Source: Trifolium pratense (lineage: Eukaryota > Streptophyta > Magnoliopsida > Fabales > Fabaceae). Taken from it: a DNA stretch of 64,000 nt. The notes below the pieces were generated by a model. It saw only the letters and a list, made by a program, of their open reading frames with translations. It had not been told where the DNA came from and made no database searches. Below, piece by piece: positions 50,428 through 63,260 of the stretch. Both the position numbers and the translations under genes were made by a program. Numbering within the stretch: the first letter of the stretch is position 1; the number at the start of each line of letters is the position of its first letter. The stretch spans positions 22,898,337 through 22,962,336 of the forward strand of contig NC_060064.1 in NCBI RefSeq assembly GCF_020283565.1, read 5' to 3'.

Positions 50428-52817
50428 ATGTAAAACTTAGTTTATTACTTATATAATTACTTTATTTAATCTAAAATATGTTCTATTTTATTAAATAAGA
50501 TACTAATTACATTTTATAATATTTTCGTTTAGATTCATTAGAAACTTAAACAAAAGTCAAAGAACAACAAAATGATCACTTTCACTAGCCAGTGGTCACT
50601 ATGTACCCATAGAATCTATAGTTGAGTTAAAAAATTTGGTCCGAGGTTTTCGTTTTCTTGAATGCAAACATCACATTGACTTTAGAATAATTTGAATTTA
50701 GGGTGGTACTGTAATTGTAGACGTGTGAACTTTTCTAAAATAATATTGTAATAAAATAATTGCATGTAGATGGCTTGACCGGAATGAAACGACAAAGTTG
50801 ATCCCCACAACACGATTTCTCACTAGTTCACACTTGCTTTTTTTTGTTGGATTCATACTATGATACTAACAATTACCAACCTTCGATTTGTTTGTTTTTG
50901 GAAACTTTAAATCGGTTAAAGAAACATGTTAAACGGTGCACTCGTTAAACATACTAAAAATAGAAATAAAACATAAAGTTAATGTTGATGAAAACAACTT
51001 TTTACACTTTCAATGCATTGAATGCAAGAGTTTTAAGATAAAATTTTCTTATTTATGTGTTTAACTAGTGCACCGGATGCACTATTTAACATTTTCCCTC
51101 ATTTTTATACATTTTGAATTCACTGTTTTCAAATTTTTATAGCTAGAAGGTTGGTTATGGTTAGGGATGGTAATACGGGTGTTGGGTATAAATTTGGTAT
51201 TTATCAATTAAATATAATTGGTGAGTCCAATATTTATTTGAAGGTTATGTTGCTAAATAAAGCTTTCAAATATTGTGTCGAACACTCAAACATTTTTCTA
51301 AGTAAACAAAACACAAAATTGTCCTGAGATTTACTAGTTGATCTCGCGAGTTTAAATACTTCAACTAGCGGTTGTTTACCAAATTCCTACGTAAACAACG
51401 GGCTGGGGTCAAATCCGTCGAATTGACATGTTTAATCCGTCATTTTTTACAGATTGAACTGATATTTTAGGTTTACTATCTTAAGTTGGTCAGTCCGGCT
51501 TAACCCGCATAAAAATGAGATGGGGTTGGATGGGCCGGGTTTTAAAACTGTTATTTATTTATTTTTCTAGACATGGGATAAATTTTTTTTTGAGAAATAA
51601 TATAAATTTCAGGGTGAGTTTAAACCAATTATTTGTTCTCTTTTATTTTTTTAGAACTAAAAAATGAAATGGTTAAATTTAATTTCACTTGTTTTGCTTT
51701 CTTTTCAATCTTATTTGTTTTGCTTCTCAGTTGTAAATTTCACCGGAGAGAAAGTATTGTAAATTTCAACCCTTAAAACTCAATTTTTCAATATTTTTTA
51801 GTTTCTAATTTTTCAAAGGCCTAGATTCTACTAGATGGACATTTTAATGGAGAAGATCCATTCCCATTTGAATCCTATATAATAAGTAGAACTCAGAGTA
51901 AAGAAATGAGATATTTGTGCTTATGTGTATGTTTTGTACAAGAATCTATGGAGAGAGAGGGCACATGATTGGAATTGGCTTAGAGCATCTTCAATGGTGG
52001 TACTTATTATTTTAGTACTATTATTTAATATGTATTCTCATTGGACCAAAACACAAAGAGTACCTAATAGGTACCGGTTCTACAATAAAAAATGATACCT
52101 ATATTATTTTTGTGAGATTTGTTTATAATGATGTAGAGTTATTGGTGAAATGTATTATTGGTGGACCTATTTAGAACTTTTTAAGAGATGCTGTGTTGGA
52201 GGGATGAAGTACTTATTAAGTACTATTATTAAAAGATTATAAATGAGTGATGTGTATACGTGTAGCTCAGTTAAGTGCTAAAAAATGAGTAGCTCTATTG
52301 TTGATGCTATTAGTAACTTTTTGACACAAACAATAAAGTCTAGTGTTCATGTGCACGGCCATGAATGGTGGATCTAAGTCTAACGATATATTTTTGAATG
52401 TAAACTTGGCTTGAAAAAGAGAAGCATTTGCATTTGCATTTGCTATATGATTAGTAGGGGAGGAGTGTTAAGAACTCTCTCTCTCTTAACGCTAAGTTTA
52501 ATCTAATGATAGAAAATAGATTTTGAATTTAAGAGATTATCATGAGTTTAAGTTCCATTAATATTTTTTAAATATTTTTTTTAAGTATTTATCGAATTCT
52601 AAGATCTTTTCGATCTTAACTTGAGATACCATCCCTTTATCTTAAATTTTAAATTTATTTCCATACAAAAAATACTTTCTTTTCAAATCTCTTTCTCGTA
52701 TAAATTCTTTACAACTCTCTCCAACACTCACATTTTTTAGGACAAACATAGAGTTACATTATTTCATTCATTAACTTTGGAAAATACAAGTTATTAACAA
52801 ATCGAAAGCACAATAAC
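50428..52817. other. Intergenic region with decayed repeats
   Basis: No gene. 50927-51108 has inverted ends 'tgttaaacggtgcactcg' and 'agtgcaccggatgcacta', a probable small MITE. 51160-51560 carries GC-richer phrases ('gatggggttggatgggccgg') of an old repeat. A Tourist-like MITE is at 51983-52309. Confidence 0.45.
51983..52309. mobile_element. Tourist-like MITE
   Basis: It starts 'gagcatcttcaatggtgg' and ends 'ctattgttgatgct', with TTA on both sides (51980-51982 and 52310-52312). Internal words 'tacttattattttagtact' and 'tacttattaagtactatta' are related. About 327 bp. Confidence 0.68.
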
Positions 52818-53510
52818 TAGTGTATAAACCTCTCTTTGCTGCTGTACTTTGGAGTATTTGGCGAGCACATAATGAATGCATTTTGAAAAATATACAAGTG
52901 AATTCGGTTGCTACATGTAGGCTTAATTCTGACTTGATCCAAGACTTTAATTGGTGCCGCAATATGCTAAATGCGGACCCTAAGCCTACTCACGTGCTTA
53001 CTTGGGAGAAACCTTCTGCAAATTGGTGGAAGTGTAATGTTGATATAGCTATTTTCATGACAGAAAGAAAATTCGGTATCGATATATGCTTTCGTGATAG
53101 CTCAGATTCCTTTGTCCAAGCACATACTATGATCTTTCCCTTTGTAGCTAGTGCTGCTAAATGTGAAGTACTACAATGAAGCATGCTCTCATGCTCGCTT
53201 TGTCTAATGGCTTTGAGAGAGTAATTTTGGAAATGGCTTTGTCTAAGTGACTGTCAACAAGTTGTGAATGCTTTGCGTAATGACTTTTTGTATGAAAATG
53301 AGCTTGATACATTGCTCTCAACTTGTAGTTCCGTTCTCAGTTCTAATGCTAATTACAACATAGCTTATTTAGGAGGCAAATCAATAGAGTCACTCACAAT
53401 CTTGTTAGAGCGTATTTATTTCAGTCTTGCCCTGGTGTTCATCACTACTATCCTCCTGGTTGTTTATCTTCTATTATATTAAATGAAATGCAACGAGATT
53501 ATTTTGCTTA
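52818..53510 (+). pseudogene. LINE RNase H-like domain remnant
   Basis: The first frame (52820-53179) reads AAVLWSIWRAHNECIL, then WEKPSANWWKCNVDIAIF and CFRDSSDSFVQAHT, the plant non-LTR retrotransposon RNase H domain (RVT_3 type). After a break near 53170 it continues in other frames (ALMLALSNGFERVI; NALRNDFLYENELDTLL; then RAYLFQSCPG) to about 53510. Frameshifts make it dead. No reverse transcriptase part is next to it. Confidence 0.7.
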
Positions 53511-53572
53511 AAAAAAAAGAACTTTGATGCCCTTACTAGTGTTTGAGCAATAACATTTGTTGTCTCTAACAA

Positions 53573-54385
53573 TTTGTTTGGATGAGAAGAGAAAGTGAAA
53601 GGAAAGAAAGTAACAGAGCAAAAAATGTTAAGGGAAAGAAAGTGGATAGAAAGTGAATAGAAAATAAGATAATTTTTAGGTTGTTTGGTTGGAGTGAAAG
53701 TGAAAGGAAAGATAGGTTTAATTGATAAAAATAATTGTAAATATTTTTCAAATAACTTAAATACCCTTATGTATATTTATGTATTTAAGTAGTAGTTTTT
53801 TTTTTGTCAAAAAAAAAGTAGTAGTTTTTTTTTTTGTCAAAAAAAGATTAGTAGGTTTTATTAATAATTTTTTAATTATATATTTTATATCTCAAATCAT
53901 CACATGCGTGTACACTGTACACCATTATGTGCAAGAGAAAGTCTTACTTGGACGCAACCCCAAATAAAAATATTTAGGCGCACTCACATAATTGAGTAAA
54001 AATAAAAGCTAAATAATTAAGTCACAACATCTAATAATAAATCATTAATTTTTTTTTTTTTTTTTTTACTTCATGTATGTGTGTCTAAAGATATGCGACT
54101 ATGGCGTCCTATGTGCAATGTGCAATTTTCTTAAACAAAATGTATTTGCAACATGTAATATATATAAGTTATAGAGGGCAGTTCTGTCATTTATCAAAAA
54201 GTTCGAGTGTTTCTTCTCTTTCCGCCCATTATAGAGAGGAAAACATTTCACGGTGGATCCCACCTCAAACTTTCTTTCCTCTCCTTTTTTGAAGAATTAC
54301 CAAACAATAGAAACTCAATCTTTCCACCATCTTTTTCTCCTTATTCTTTCTTTCCTACTATTTTCTGTTAAACCAAACGCAGTGT
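53573..54385. mobile_element. Non-autonomous DNA element with GGAAAGAAAG ends
   Basis: It begins 'ttgtttggatgagaagagaa' followed by 'agtgaaaggaaagaaag', and ends 'attctttctttcctac' then 'aaaccaaacgcagtgt'; the ends pair imperfectly. A partly duplicated left end occurs at about 53683-53710. The same end occurs at 38100-38283. Confidence 0.6.
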
Positions 54386-56573
54386 AAAGGCTTGTAAGAA
54401 TTGATTTGCCCGATCACTTGCTCCAGTCTTTGGGGCCTTTGATGGGAAAAGCCACAAATGAGCGTATGTTGTTTTTTCAATGTGTCGGCAAAGGAGACTT
54501 AACCAATCTATTTATAAGATTAAAATCCTATAGCACCACCAATCATAAGCCCTAGAGGTTGGGCCTATAATTTGTTCTACATAAATCTAAATCAGTGTCC
54601 AAAACTCATTATTACTGATCACGTTTTTCGAGCTTATAAGCATCGTCAAATGGATCACATTAAATTTTATCAAACCCGTTTTTCATAAAACCAAAACTAT
54701 AATTGATTGTACCCCATAAAATATTAGAATAAATTTTTAACAATATCAACAAAATGCATCTTGTTTTTTTTAGTCCATTTCTTAAGAATTCCACAATTAG
54801 GCATGTTGACTTGAAGCCCTTTTTGAATGACTAACCATTTAGAAAATTCCCAAAAAACATGTGGAAATAAACTTAAGACACTTGTTTTGTTTTGAATGTT
54901 ACATCTCCTAACATAACTTATATCCTAAATTTGGAGGGTTGGCTAGAAGCCTCTTACGTACAATAATTCACAACATGACCAAACTAGGATTGATCATTAC
55001 AACTATAAATCAACTATGTTGTCTACTACTAGTTTATAATAATCTCGTTCGATAAACACATTCAATTTTCCTAATTCACCAAGCCACTGGATAACCTCTT
55101 TTAATCCCAAAGCTTCCACATCTATTGGTGTTGGTACTCTATTATGCTGTTGTATTTGTCTTGATATAAAGTCCCACAATGCTTTGATAAATCAGATCTG
55201 GTGTCTTTGTAGATGCATTTTTCCATTTAAAGAATGGTTAGAGACGTGAAGATTAAAGCATAAAATGTGGTCGGGGATTACACCATCAACACTAGTGATC
55301 AACTCCATTGGTTCATACAAGAACAATTTGAATAAATGATCAATGATCATTACATCATATGAAAAATTATTAGATAATTAAGTTATCAATGAATTTCACT
55401 TACGATTTACGAACCATTTGTTTAGAAGAATTCCAGATCCAATATTGACTAGAACAATTATTTAGTCATACTTTACTTATCTTTCGATCAAATTCTTGAT
55501 TAATTGTTAATATATATTTTTTTTATTTTAAAAATTGATGACTAAAAACATGAAAATTATTAAGGGTGAATTGGTTTGATATATGGAAGAAACATAATAA
55601 TTAGGATTATTATTATTAGAATACTCTGCTATTCATTTTATGTGAATATGCATGTACTAGTACGTCGCTAAGGTAGACACTTATGATAGATCCATAAATA
55701 GTGTTTATATCAAATATTATTTGTTGACCTATCATAATTGTCTACCTATATATTTAAATAAAATTTGTACAGAAAATTCACCATATTATTATTGTTATTA
55801 TTTTCTATAATTAAGAGTATATTTAAAAAGTCACATTAATTAATTAGATCATATTTTAATTTTTTTTTTGGGTCAAGGATCACATTTTAAACTTTATCTC
55901 TTCTTGATTGAAATTTTTTATCTCTTCTTTGGTATCACATGTGTATGTGTACAGGGAAGATAACCAATGTGCAGATGGTTTGACAATCATTGGTCTGACC
56001 ATTGGTAGACTTACTATATGGAATGAGCTCCCTCGGCAGATTAGTAATTTTTTTTTTGTTGATAATAGATTGGGTAAGCCCCGTTTTAGGCTTATTCGTG
56101 CGTAAGGAGGTTTTGGTCTAGTCCCCTCTTTTTTTTCTCTCTCTTTTATGATATATATATTTTGAGGCCGTAGCACTTTGCTACTCCTATTTTGAGAAAA
56201 TTTTTATTTTTTTTATCTCTTCCAAGTTCTAAATTCTAATATAGTACTTTGTATTTTTCTTAATTATTTATTTATAAATAAATATCAGATAGATGCCCTC
56301 CATTTTGATCCTTATCCAAGCATACCGTGAAGCACCCAACCTTTTTTAAACGACCCTTTTCTTGTCTCTACATCAAATTTTTTTATTTTAAGACCTGTCT
56401 TTACATCAATGGTTCTTCTATATTGCATAAAATCCCATGCCAGGGATAAAACAGTCATTTACATCACCCCAGCTAAGCCATTGGCGTCTATCACTCCCCA
56501 ATGCCCAATCAAAATACGCCACATGTCACATGACGTACCTTACTACGCCATGAGGAAACGTCACCACGCCTCC
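54386..56573. other. Intergenic with two LINE fragments
   Basis: At 55030-55190, minus strand, a short RNase H-type frame reads PTPIDVEALGLKEVIQWLGE and then FIERDYY. At 55910-56200, plus strand, the 3' end of a LINE reads VYREDNQCADGLT and LTIWNELPRQIS, followed by the typical 'aaggaggttttggt' tail. Otherwise AT-rich with no supported gene. Confidence 0.5.
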
Positions 56574-56973
56574 GTAAGTTCAATTTCCCACGCGCAATCC
56601 TCAAATCCACAACTCTACGCGCCAATCTCAAGCTATACGCGTTACACGTAAAATATCATCCACCGGTGTGTGTTACACCGTTTTGTCCCTGCGCGTGTGC
56701 ATTTTATAGCATATTAAAAGGTTGGAATTTTCATACCAAGGTTCCTCTTAATTACGAAGCATGTGCAAAAATAACAACAACTTTAGTTTCTCATTTATTT
56801 TTTTATCATAATAAAAAAATCTAAAAACACACTAAACTATAACACTCTATCTATCTACCCTATATATTATAAGAGCTCAGTCTTATGCGTATATTTTGAG
56901 ATAGAAGAAAAAAAATAGTGTGACAAAAAAAAAAAAAAAACACCAAAATCTTCCTAAGATTTTATTACCAAAA
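56574..56973 (+). promoter_or_regulatory. WRKY promoter: CGCG-box cluster and TATA box
   Basis: Four CGCG cores lie at 56591, 56618, 56638 and 56692 ('acgcgc', 'acgcgc', 'acgcgt', 'gcgcgtg'), fitting the vCGCGb/CGCGT sites bound by CAMTA calmodulin-binding factors. Also 'tgacgt' near 56533. A TATA box 'tatatatta' is at 56861, about 113 bp before the chosen ATG. GC content here is much higher than in the flanks. Function is inferred. Confidence 0.5.
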
Positions 56974-59036
56974 ATGGAAAATATTGAAAATCTAGCTCAT
57001 GGTCGTGGAAAAGTAATTGATGAGTTGTTAAGGGGTCGTGAATTAGCAAATCAACTTAGACATCTTCTCAATGAAAGTGGTGATATTGATCATAATAATA
57101 ATGATTCAACAACACCATTTGCTGAAAATCTTTTGAAGGAAGTGCTTATGACTTTTACAAATTCACTCTTGTTCTTGAACAATAATAATCTTACTTCAGA
57201 TGTTTCTGATGCTCAACTCACCAAATCTGAGGATTCTTTGGAGAGTAATTGCAAGAGTACATCCATTGTTAAGGAACGAAGAGGTTGTTACAAAAGAAGG
57301 TAATTAATTAATTTTTTTATTTCTAGTTACTATTTTCATTTATACAATTTTTTTTTTCTGGTTACATCTAAGATCTATTTAAGAAGTTGACCTATTCAAT
57401 CTCTGATAATATATCTATATCTATCTTTTTTACATCTACAATTTAAACATAACTTTTTTGTTCTTCCTTTTCTTAAGAAAATATTTTGAATGATTTTTTA
57501 TTTTATTTTTCTTCTCTTATTTTTTGACTTATATAATTTCACTTATCTTTGAACTTTTAGCTAGTTAGATGAGGTAATGTATACTTTGTTATTCATAAAT
57601 TTGATCAGTGACTATAAGCTAATGAATACTTTTGTTCTTTTTTGTCCTTTACATATGTGTAATATTGGACCTTATCAATTATTATTGTTCATCATAATAT
57701 ATCCACCACATGTCATGAAAAAGGACTATATTGTAATTAGGCATGCCCTTTTTCAATATTTTTTTTTTGTTTCTTCTTATTTTGGTTTTGGTTAATTTTG
57801 TCACAGTAAAATTATGGGATTTGAGTAACTTATATGAATATTGTACAAAACAAAAAGAGAAACTTATATGAATATGCAATCTTGTTTGCAGAAAAGTTTC
57901 ACAAACATGGGAGAAGGAATCTGAACAACCAGAGGAAGATGGTCATCAATGGAGAAAGTATGGCCAAAAAAAGATCCTCCACAATGATTTCCCAAGGTAT
58001 ATATATTTAATTATTCATACATGTTTAATATTATTTTTTTACTCAATATTTTGCAAATTAACCACTTTTGTATTTAATTATCCAATAAAATTTTACTATT
58101 TGAAAAGTTGGCATGTTAATTAATTTTTAAAATAGTTAATTTATGTTATGATAAACTTATAAAGTTGATTTAATGATAGTGTAAAAATGATTTATAATTA
58201 ATATTAATTAGTGTATATATGTTAAATTCTGTTTATATTCTAGATAAATGAAGTTAAATTCTTTGTTTATATATGTATATGAAATTATGAATTAATTTCT
58301 TTATTTTAAATTTAGAGGTTAAGTAGATCATTTTTTTTTTGAATGGCAAGTTAAGTAGGTCATTTGATTCGAGTCAATGATTAAATGGTTGAAAGAGCCT
58401 CTGAATTCTGTTAAATGAAAAAATACTAACATGATATCAATATTTTTTCTATTTCAAGAAAAAATTCCTCTATTTCTCTTTTTTTGTCAATTTTTCTTCC
58501 ATATGCTATGAGCCTAAATGAATGTATATATTTATGTGATTTTCAGGAACTACTATAGGTGCACTCACAAATATGAACAAGGTTGCAAAGCAACAAAACA
58601 AGTGCAAAAAATTCAAGAAGATCCACTTCTTCACAAAACAACCTATTATGGCCATCACACTTGTAGACTCATACAAAACCCTGAAATCATAGTAGATTCA
58701 CTTTCTCCTGCTCATCACTCTTCCATGTTCCTTAGCTTTGACAACTCTTTCCCAACACCAACAAAACAAGATTGCCCTTTTCTCTCAACTTCTTCTCATC
58801 CATCATCAACATCATCATCAGTGAAAAAAGAGGAGTGCAAGGAAGAGATTGTTAATCCTCCTCCTCCTCCTCCTCCCCCTCCTTCATCTTCCCACAATGA
58901 TTACCTTTCTGGACTCACTTTCGATGATTCCGATAGACATGTGACACTATCATCAACACTTGATTCTCATGATCACCTTGGTGTCAATATTTCTGATATT
59001 TTGTATGATGATGTCCTCAATTGGCCTCTTTCTTGA
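56974..59036 (+). CDS. Group III WRKY transcription factor, WRKY54/70-like
   Basis: Three exons, 56974-57299, 57892-57996 and 58547-59036, GT-AG, give 306 residues. Residues 1-100 have GRGKVIDELLRGRELANQLR, a coiled-coil-like N-terminus typical of this subgroup, then RGCYKRRK before the domain. The WRKY domain has an intact WRKYGQK (129-135) and a C2HC zinc finger, Cys149-X7-Cys157-X23-His181-X1-Cys183, which defines group III. The intron inside the PR|NYYRC codon is the position typical for this group. The tail is Ser-rich with a nine-Pro run and an acidic end (ISDILYDDVLNWPLS), a probable activation region. WRKY70/54 act in salicylate defence and senescence, binding W-boxes. The first in-frame ATG (56920) would add 18 Lys-rich residues; the second is preferred because family members start close to it. 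Confidence 0.9.
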
Positions 59037-61555
59037 AATTTTATGGTTAACTATGTATTTTTCAATGAACTATCATCCTTTGTCTTCTTTAGAGTGTGTA
59101 TTTCCAATATGAGTTTTAGTCTAGAAAAAGTAGTGCAACTTGTATAACAATGTTATGTTGGCCCGAATGGAACTGAACTTCTTATACAAGGTTTCAAGTT
59201 CGAATATGATGGATGAAAAATATGGTTGGAATTTGAAAGAGAAAACTCTGGTCAGTCAGATTTTGCGGCAGAGATTAGTCATTGACAAATTCACTAAATA
59301 GTTCGCACCGACACATGGTTAAAAAAAATTGTGCAAGAAGCAGTATGAGAGGTTACATAAATATGGTAGTAATGTAAAATATGTACTGTATTTATCCATT
59401 TTCAATAAATGAGATGAAAACGTGACATGATATTATCAACAAAAAAATGTGTCATATTCATATATAGTAATTTTTGCTTGAGATTGTATGATGGAAAAAA
59501 TAGGTCTTTAAATTAATGCAAACGTGTAGTTGAGAATAATAAAAGCAACGTGCAGAGTTATTATGTGTATATAGTACAATCCTACATGGATGATTCACTA
59601 AGAGATGAGTTTATAAGGGTAGCTAGGTTCAATGTTTCCTTCACCTTGCATGAAATATAAGGTATTGGAGTTTTCATGTTTTGTTGTGTTGGGGTGAGTG
59701 GGCTATATAGTACATACAATCAGAAAAAAGGTGATATAGTTAATTTGTTTGTGAATGCATGTGTATGAATGGCCACACACTCCTGATCCTGATCCTTCAT
59801 CAATAATCATTACTTGGCTTTATGTAGAAAGAATAAAAGGAGATATAGTATCAATTTTTTTATCATTAATTTTTTTTTTATAAAACTTGTGTATTTTAAA
59901 TAGGGAAGATCATATCTAACGCAAAAATGTTATTCAAACACAATTGTCTAACAAATATATAAGAATTACTAAATATTTTCTGATTTTTTAAATATTATTT
60001 GCATGTATCGGATTCGGTGCTTGTGAGTGGAAAGAGATGTTAATTTTTGTCCCAAAATATGATGTTCAAATAGCATATCTAGATGCATCAAAAGAGAAAA
60101 TAGCATATCTGGATTGATTGAGTGAGTCAATATATAATGGGGATACCCGAATCCTGTTTGGATTTGGGTATGGGCCTGAAGTACTAGTTTTCATTTTCGT
60201 TGAAAATTGAGACGGGTACGTAGATACCCGAACTTTATGGGTTTGAGACGGGCAAAATTCGGCTATGCCGGTTTTCAAGTTATGAGTAGGAGAGGTGAAA
60301 TATATTATGTGTTTGTTGTTGAAGGTTCGGCTGGCCTGCTCTTGTTGCTTAGTTCAATGGTGGTTTTTGGTTTCTCCCACTCTACATGGTAGGCTTGTGG
60401 CTTTGTTGTGTTTATTTTTCTCCTTGTTTTTGCTTAGTGGTGTCACTGGTGTGTGTGTTTAGAGTGCATTTGTTTTAGCCTTTTTTAAAAATAATTTTAT
60501 CAAAAAACTTTTTTATAAAAGCTTTAAATGAAATTAAATATAACTTCTCTTAAAATGGCATTTTAAGTATTTCATCGTTTTATTATTAATTATTTGGGAT
60601 AATAAAGTTTCATTTTTTTTTTCTTCTAAAAACAACCTATTTAAAATAGTTTTTCCTAAAAGTATTTTTTTTAAAGACGAAATTGTTTTTATGGTAATGT
60701 TGGAAAAATATAAGAATATTATTGGGCCGTGAGTGAGAGTCTCACCGGATAAGTGACTTTGACACCATATAAGTGATTTTAACACATTGAGCATTGAACA
60801 ACCTTATAAGTGACTTTAATATCACATATTCATCCAAAACTTTAAGTTATTGAATTTATGGATCCTCTCACTTATAAATGGTTTAATCTCAACTCTTCTA
60901 ACCAATTTGAGGCTTTTTACTCACACTTGAATATCTCAACATCTATTTTCAAGTGCGAGTCTCTCTGTGTCCGCGATCCTTTGCCACTCACTTATTACTC
61001 TCCCAACTAGGCTCTAATACCACCGTTCGGCCGTGAGGGGGAAGCCTCAATGGATTGGATCGACACATTGGACAGTGAGTAACCTTATAGTGGCTCTAAC
61101 ACCACAAATTCACCCAAAAACTTCAGGAATTGAATTTATGGATGCTTTCACTTATAACGGCTAATCTCAACTCTTCCAACCAATGTGAAACTTCACGCAC
61201 ACTTGATATATCTTATCACACATTAAATATATTAAATTAACCAACTCATAATGAAAGTCTTCCCGCTATTCAATCATATGGTCTCTACATATATGGCATT
61301 GTAATGTATAGTGTCTACATCATCAAGAATTTAGAGTGCATTTTCTCTTCAAATCTATTATTAAAAAAAAATGCAGTTTCTCATAGTAATGGCGCTATCG
61401 TATTTATATATCTACTCACATATCAATACTATATTCAAGAGAAAGTAAGAGGAAAAACATCATGATATCATATAATAAAGAGGTAGAAAAAATTGCACCA
61501 CAAATCTTCGTCATGAAACCATCCAAATTATTACAAACTTTATATTGCTTAGAAT
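59037..61555. other. Intergenic region downstream of WRKY
   Basis: WRKY 3'UTR lies first. 60120-60260 carries 'gatacccgaa' and 'acgggtac' words of an old repeat. 60712-60960 and 61020-61210 are two diverged copies of one block ('ggccgtgag', 'aaccttata.gtg', 'gaatttatggat'), a degraded tandem duplication. No gene is supported. Confidence 0.5.
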
Positions 61556-61959
61556 CTATGTTGCCTAGGTACGGGTACGGTACCGGTATCCGATACCGGT
61601 ACTGGTACGCGGTACGACATTTTTAGAAAATTTAAGGTACGGGTACGTTAGTATAAAATATTAGTAAAATTATTTTTAAGTGAATTATTATCATCATGTT
61701 TTGGATATTTAATTTTTTCTGTCTATCGTCTCAACTATTTTCATAAAAAATGAGAGATAATTGAAATATAATAAAAAATTATAATATTTTAAGAGATTTT
61801 TCAACATCCAATATGTTTTTTCCGTATTCATCATCCTAAATCAACCAAATAAAAATGGGTACGGAATCGGTGCGTACCATACGAGTACCATGGAGTATCC
61901 GGTACTGATACGTACCCGGTACGGGTACTTCTCCATTTTAGGAGTACCCATACTACATA
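61556..61959. mobile_element. Mutator-type MITE rich in GGTACGGGTAC words
   Basis: It is flanked by the 9-bp duplication 'gcttagaat' (61547-61555 and 61960-61968). The ends carry 'taggtacgggtacggtacc' and the complementary 'ggtacgggtac' / 'ggagtaccca', forming many nested small palindromes. AT-rich core. About 404 bp. Confidence 0.75.
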
Positions 61960-61968
61960 GCTTAGAAT

Positions 61969-63225
61969 ATGTGTTCATATTGTTGAATGGGGGGACGTGG
62001 TTTACTTAAGACGTGTGCTATATATGGAAGATTGATCAATCAAAATCTTCAATACCAACTTCTTTTGTTTTTATGTGAAATTATTGTTCCTTTTTTTTTT
62101 GGTTTTTCTTTTTATAGTTTGTAGTTTATTGTTTTATAGGCAATGGAAAAATTATTAAACTACTATATTACTTTTTTTTTTTGTTGAATAAAACACTTTA
62201 ATATTATTAACGATTAACAAAGCCCATGTAAGTAGGGGTGCGAATCACAAAAGGAAAAGTTGTTAAACCAAACATAATTCTAACGAGCCAAGTTGTGAGA
62301 GTAGCTATCCCCGTTAACCTTTAGTATTCGACAATACTACTTCGATTCTTAATATATAAGCAAAAAATAATGGTCAAATACATGTTTTATTCTAAACCTA
62401 AATTTTTTATTTTTCTTTTTAATATTCAAAACCGTAGAGAGTATTAACAAATTTCAAAGATGATCTATTTTTTAGTTTTTTTTTTTCGGTAGTTTTCCTC
62501 AACGAGAGTTTCAGTTGAAATACGTAAGTGCCCATATTTTTTAGTCAATTACTAGTTGTTTAAGCTTTTAATTTCTTCATTAACTAAATATTTTGTATTT
62601 GTTTCACTGATTAACCTAAACAAGTTGATCATTGAGTGAAATATTACTATACTATAATGATTGTGAAGTTATATTGATGCATTACCTAGTATAATATACG
62701 GGAGTCCATAATATACTCCCTCCATCTCTAATTTTTGATCATTTGTATATTTTGGTTCAAAACTTTAAGAAATGAAAATACAATTAATGAAGTGTTTCCA
62801 TTTGTACCCTTACAAACAGTAAAAACATCAATTACATGAATTTTTCACTTCCTTAATAAAGTAAGGATAAAAATAACCTCACTTAACTTCTTATTTTTAA
62901 TCTATGTGTAAAACTCTAAAATGATTAAAGATTTGGAATAGAGGGAATAATCATTAAGTTAATATAATTAATTTCAATCCTTGTTTAGAATTATTACTTG
63001 ACAATTATGACACACATGTTTTTCTCAAATAAATAAATAAATTATGACACACTTGCCTAAAGTAATAGGACTGGTGTATCAGCATGTAGGCCGCATCATA
63101 ACAGGTTGTAGGAATCTATGTCAAATCCAAATTTGGTACATAGAAGTGCATATTACAATTTAATAATTTTTGTTTACTTTCTAGTCATCGCAAATATGTT
63201 AACAACCCTAAACATCTCCATCCTC

Positions 63226-63257
<32 letters not shown>
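61969..63257. other. Intergenic, no gene
   Basis: AT-rich. Contains a Stowaway-like MITE (62713-62950) and ends in an (AT)n run (63225-63257) bordering the last MITE. Nothing else is supported. Confidence 0.5.
62713..62950. mobile_element. Stowaway-like MITE
   Basis: It starts 'tactccctccatctctaatt' and ends 'gatttggaatagagggaata', inverted ends with TA-type borders. About 238 bp. Confidence 0.65.
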
Positions 63258-63260
<3 letters not shown>

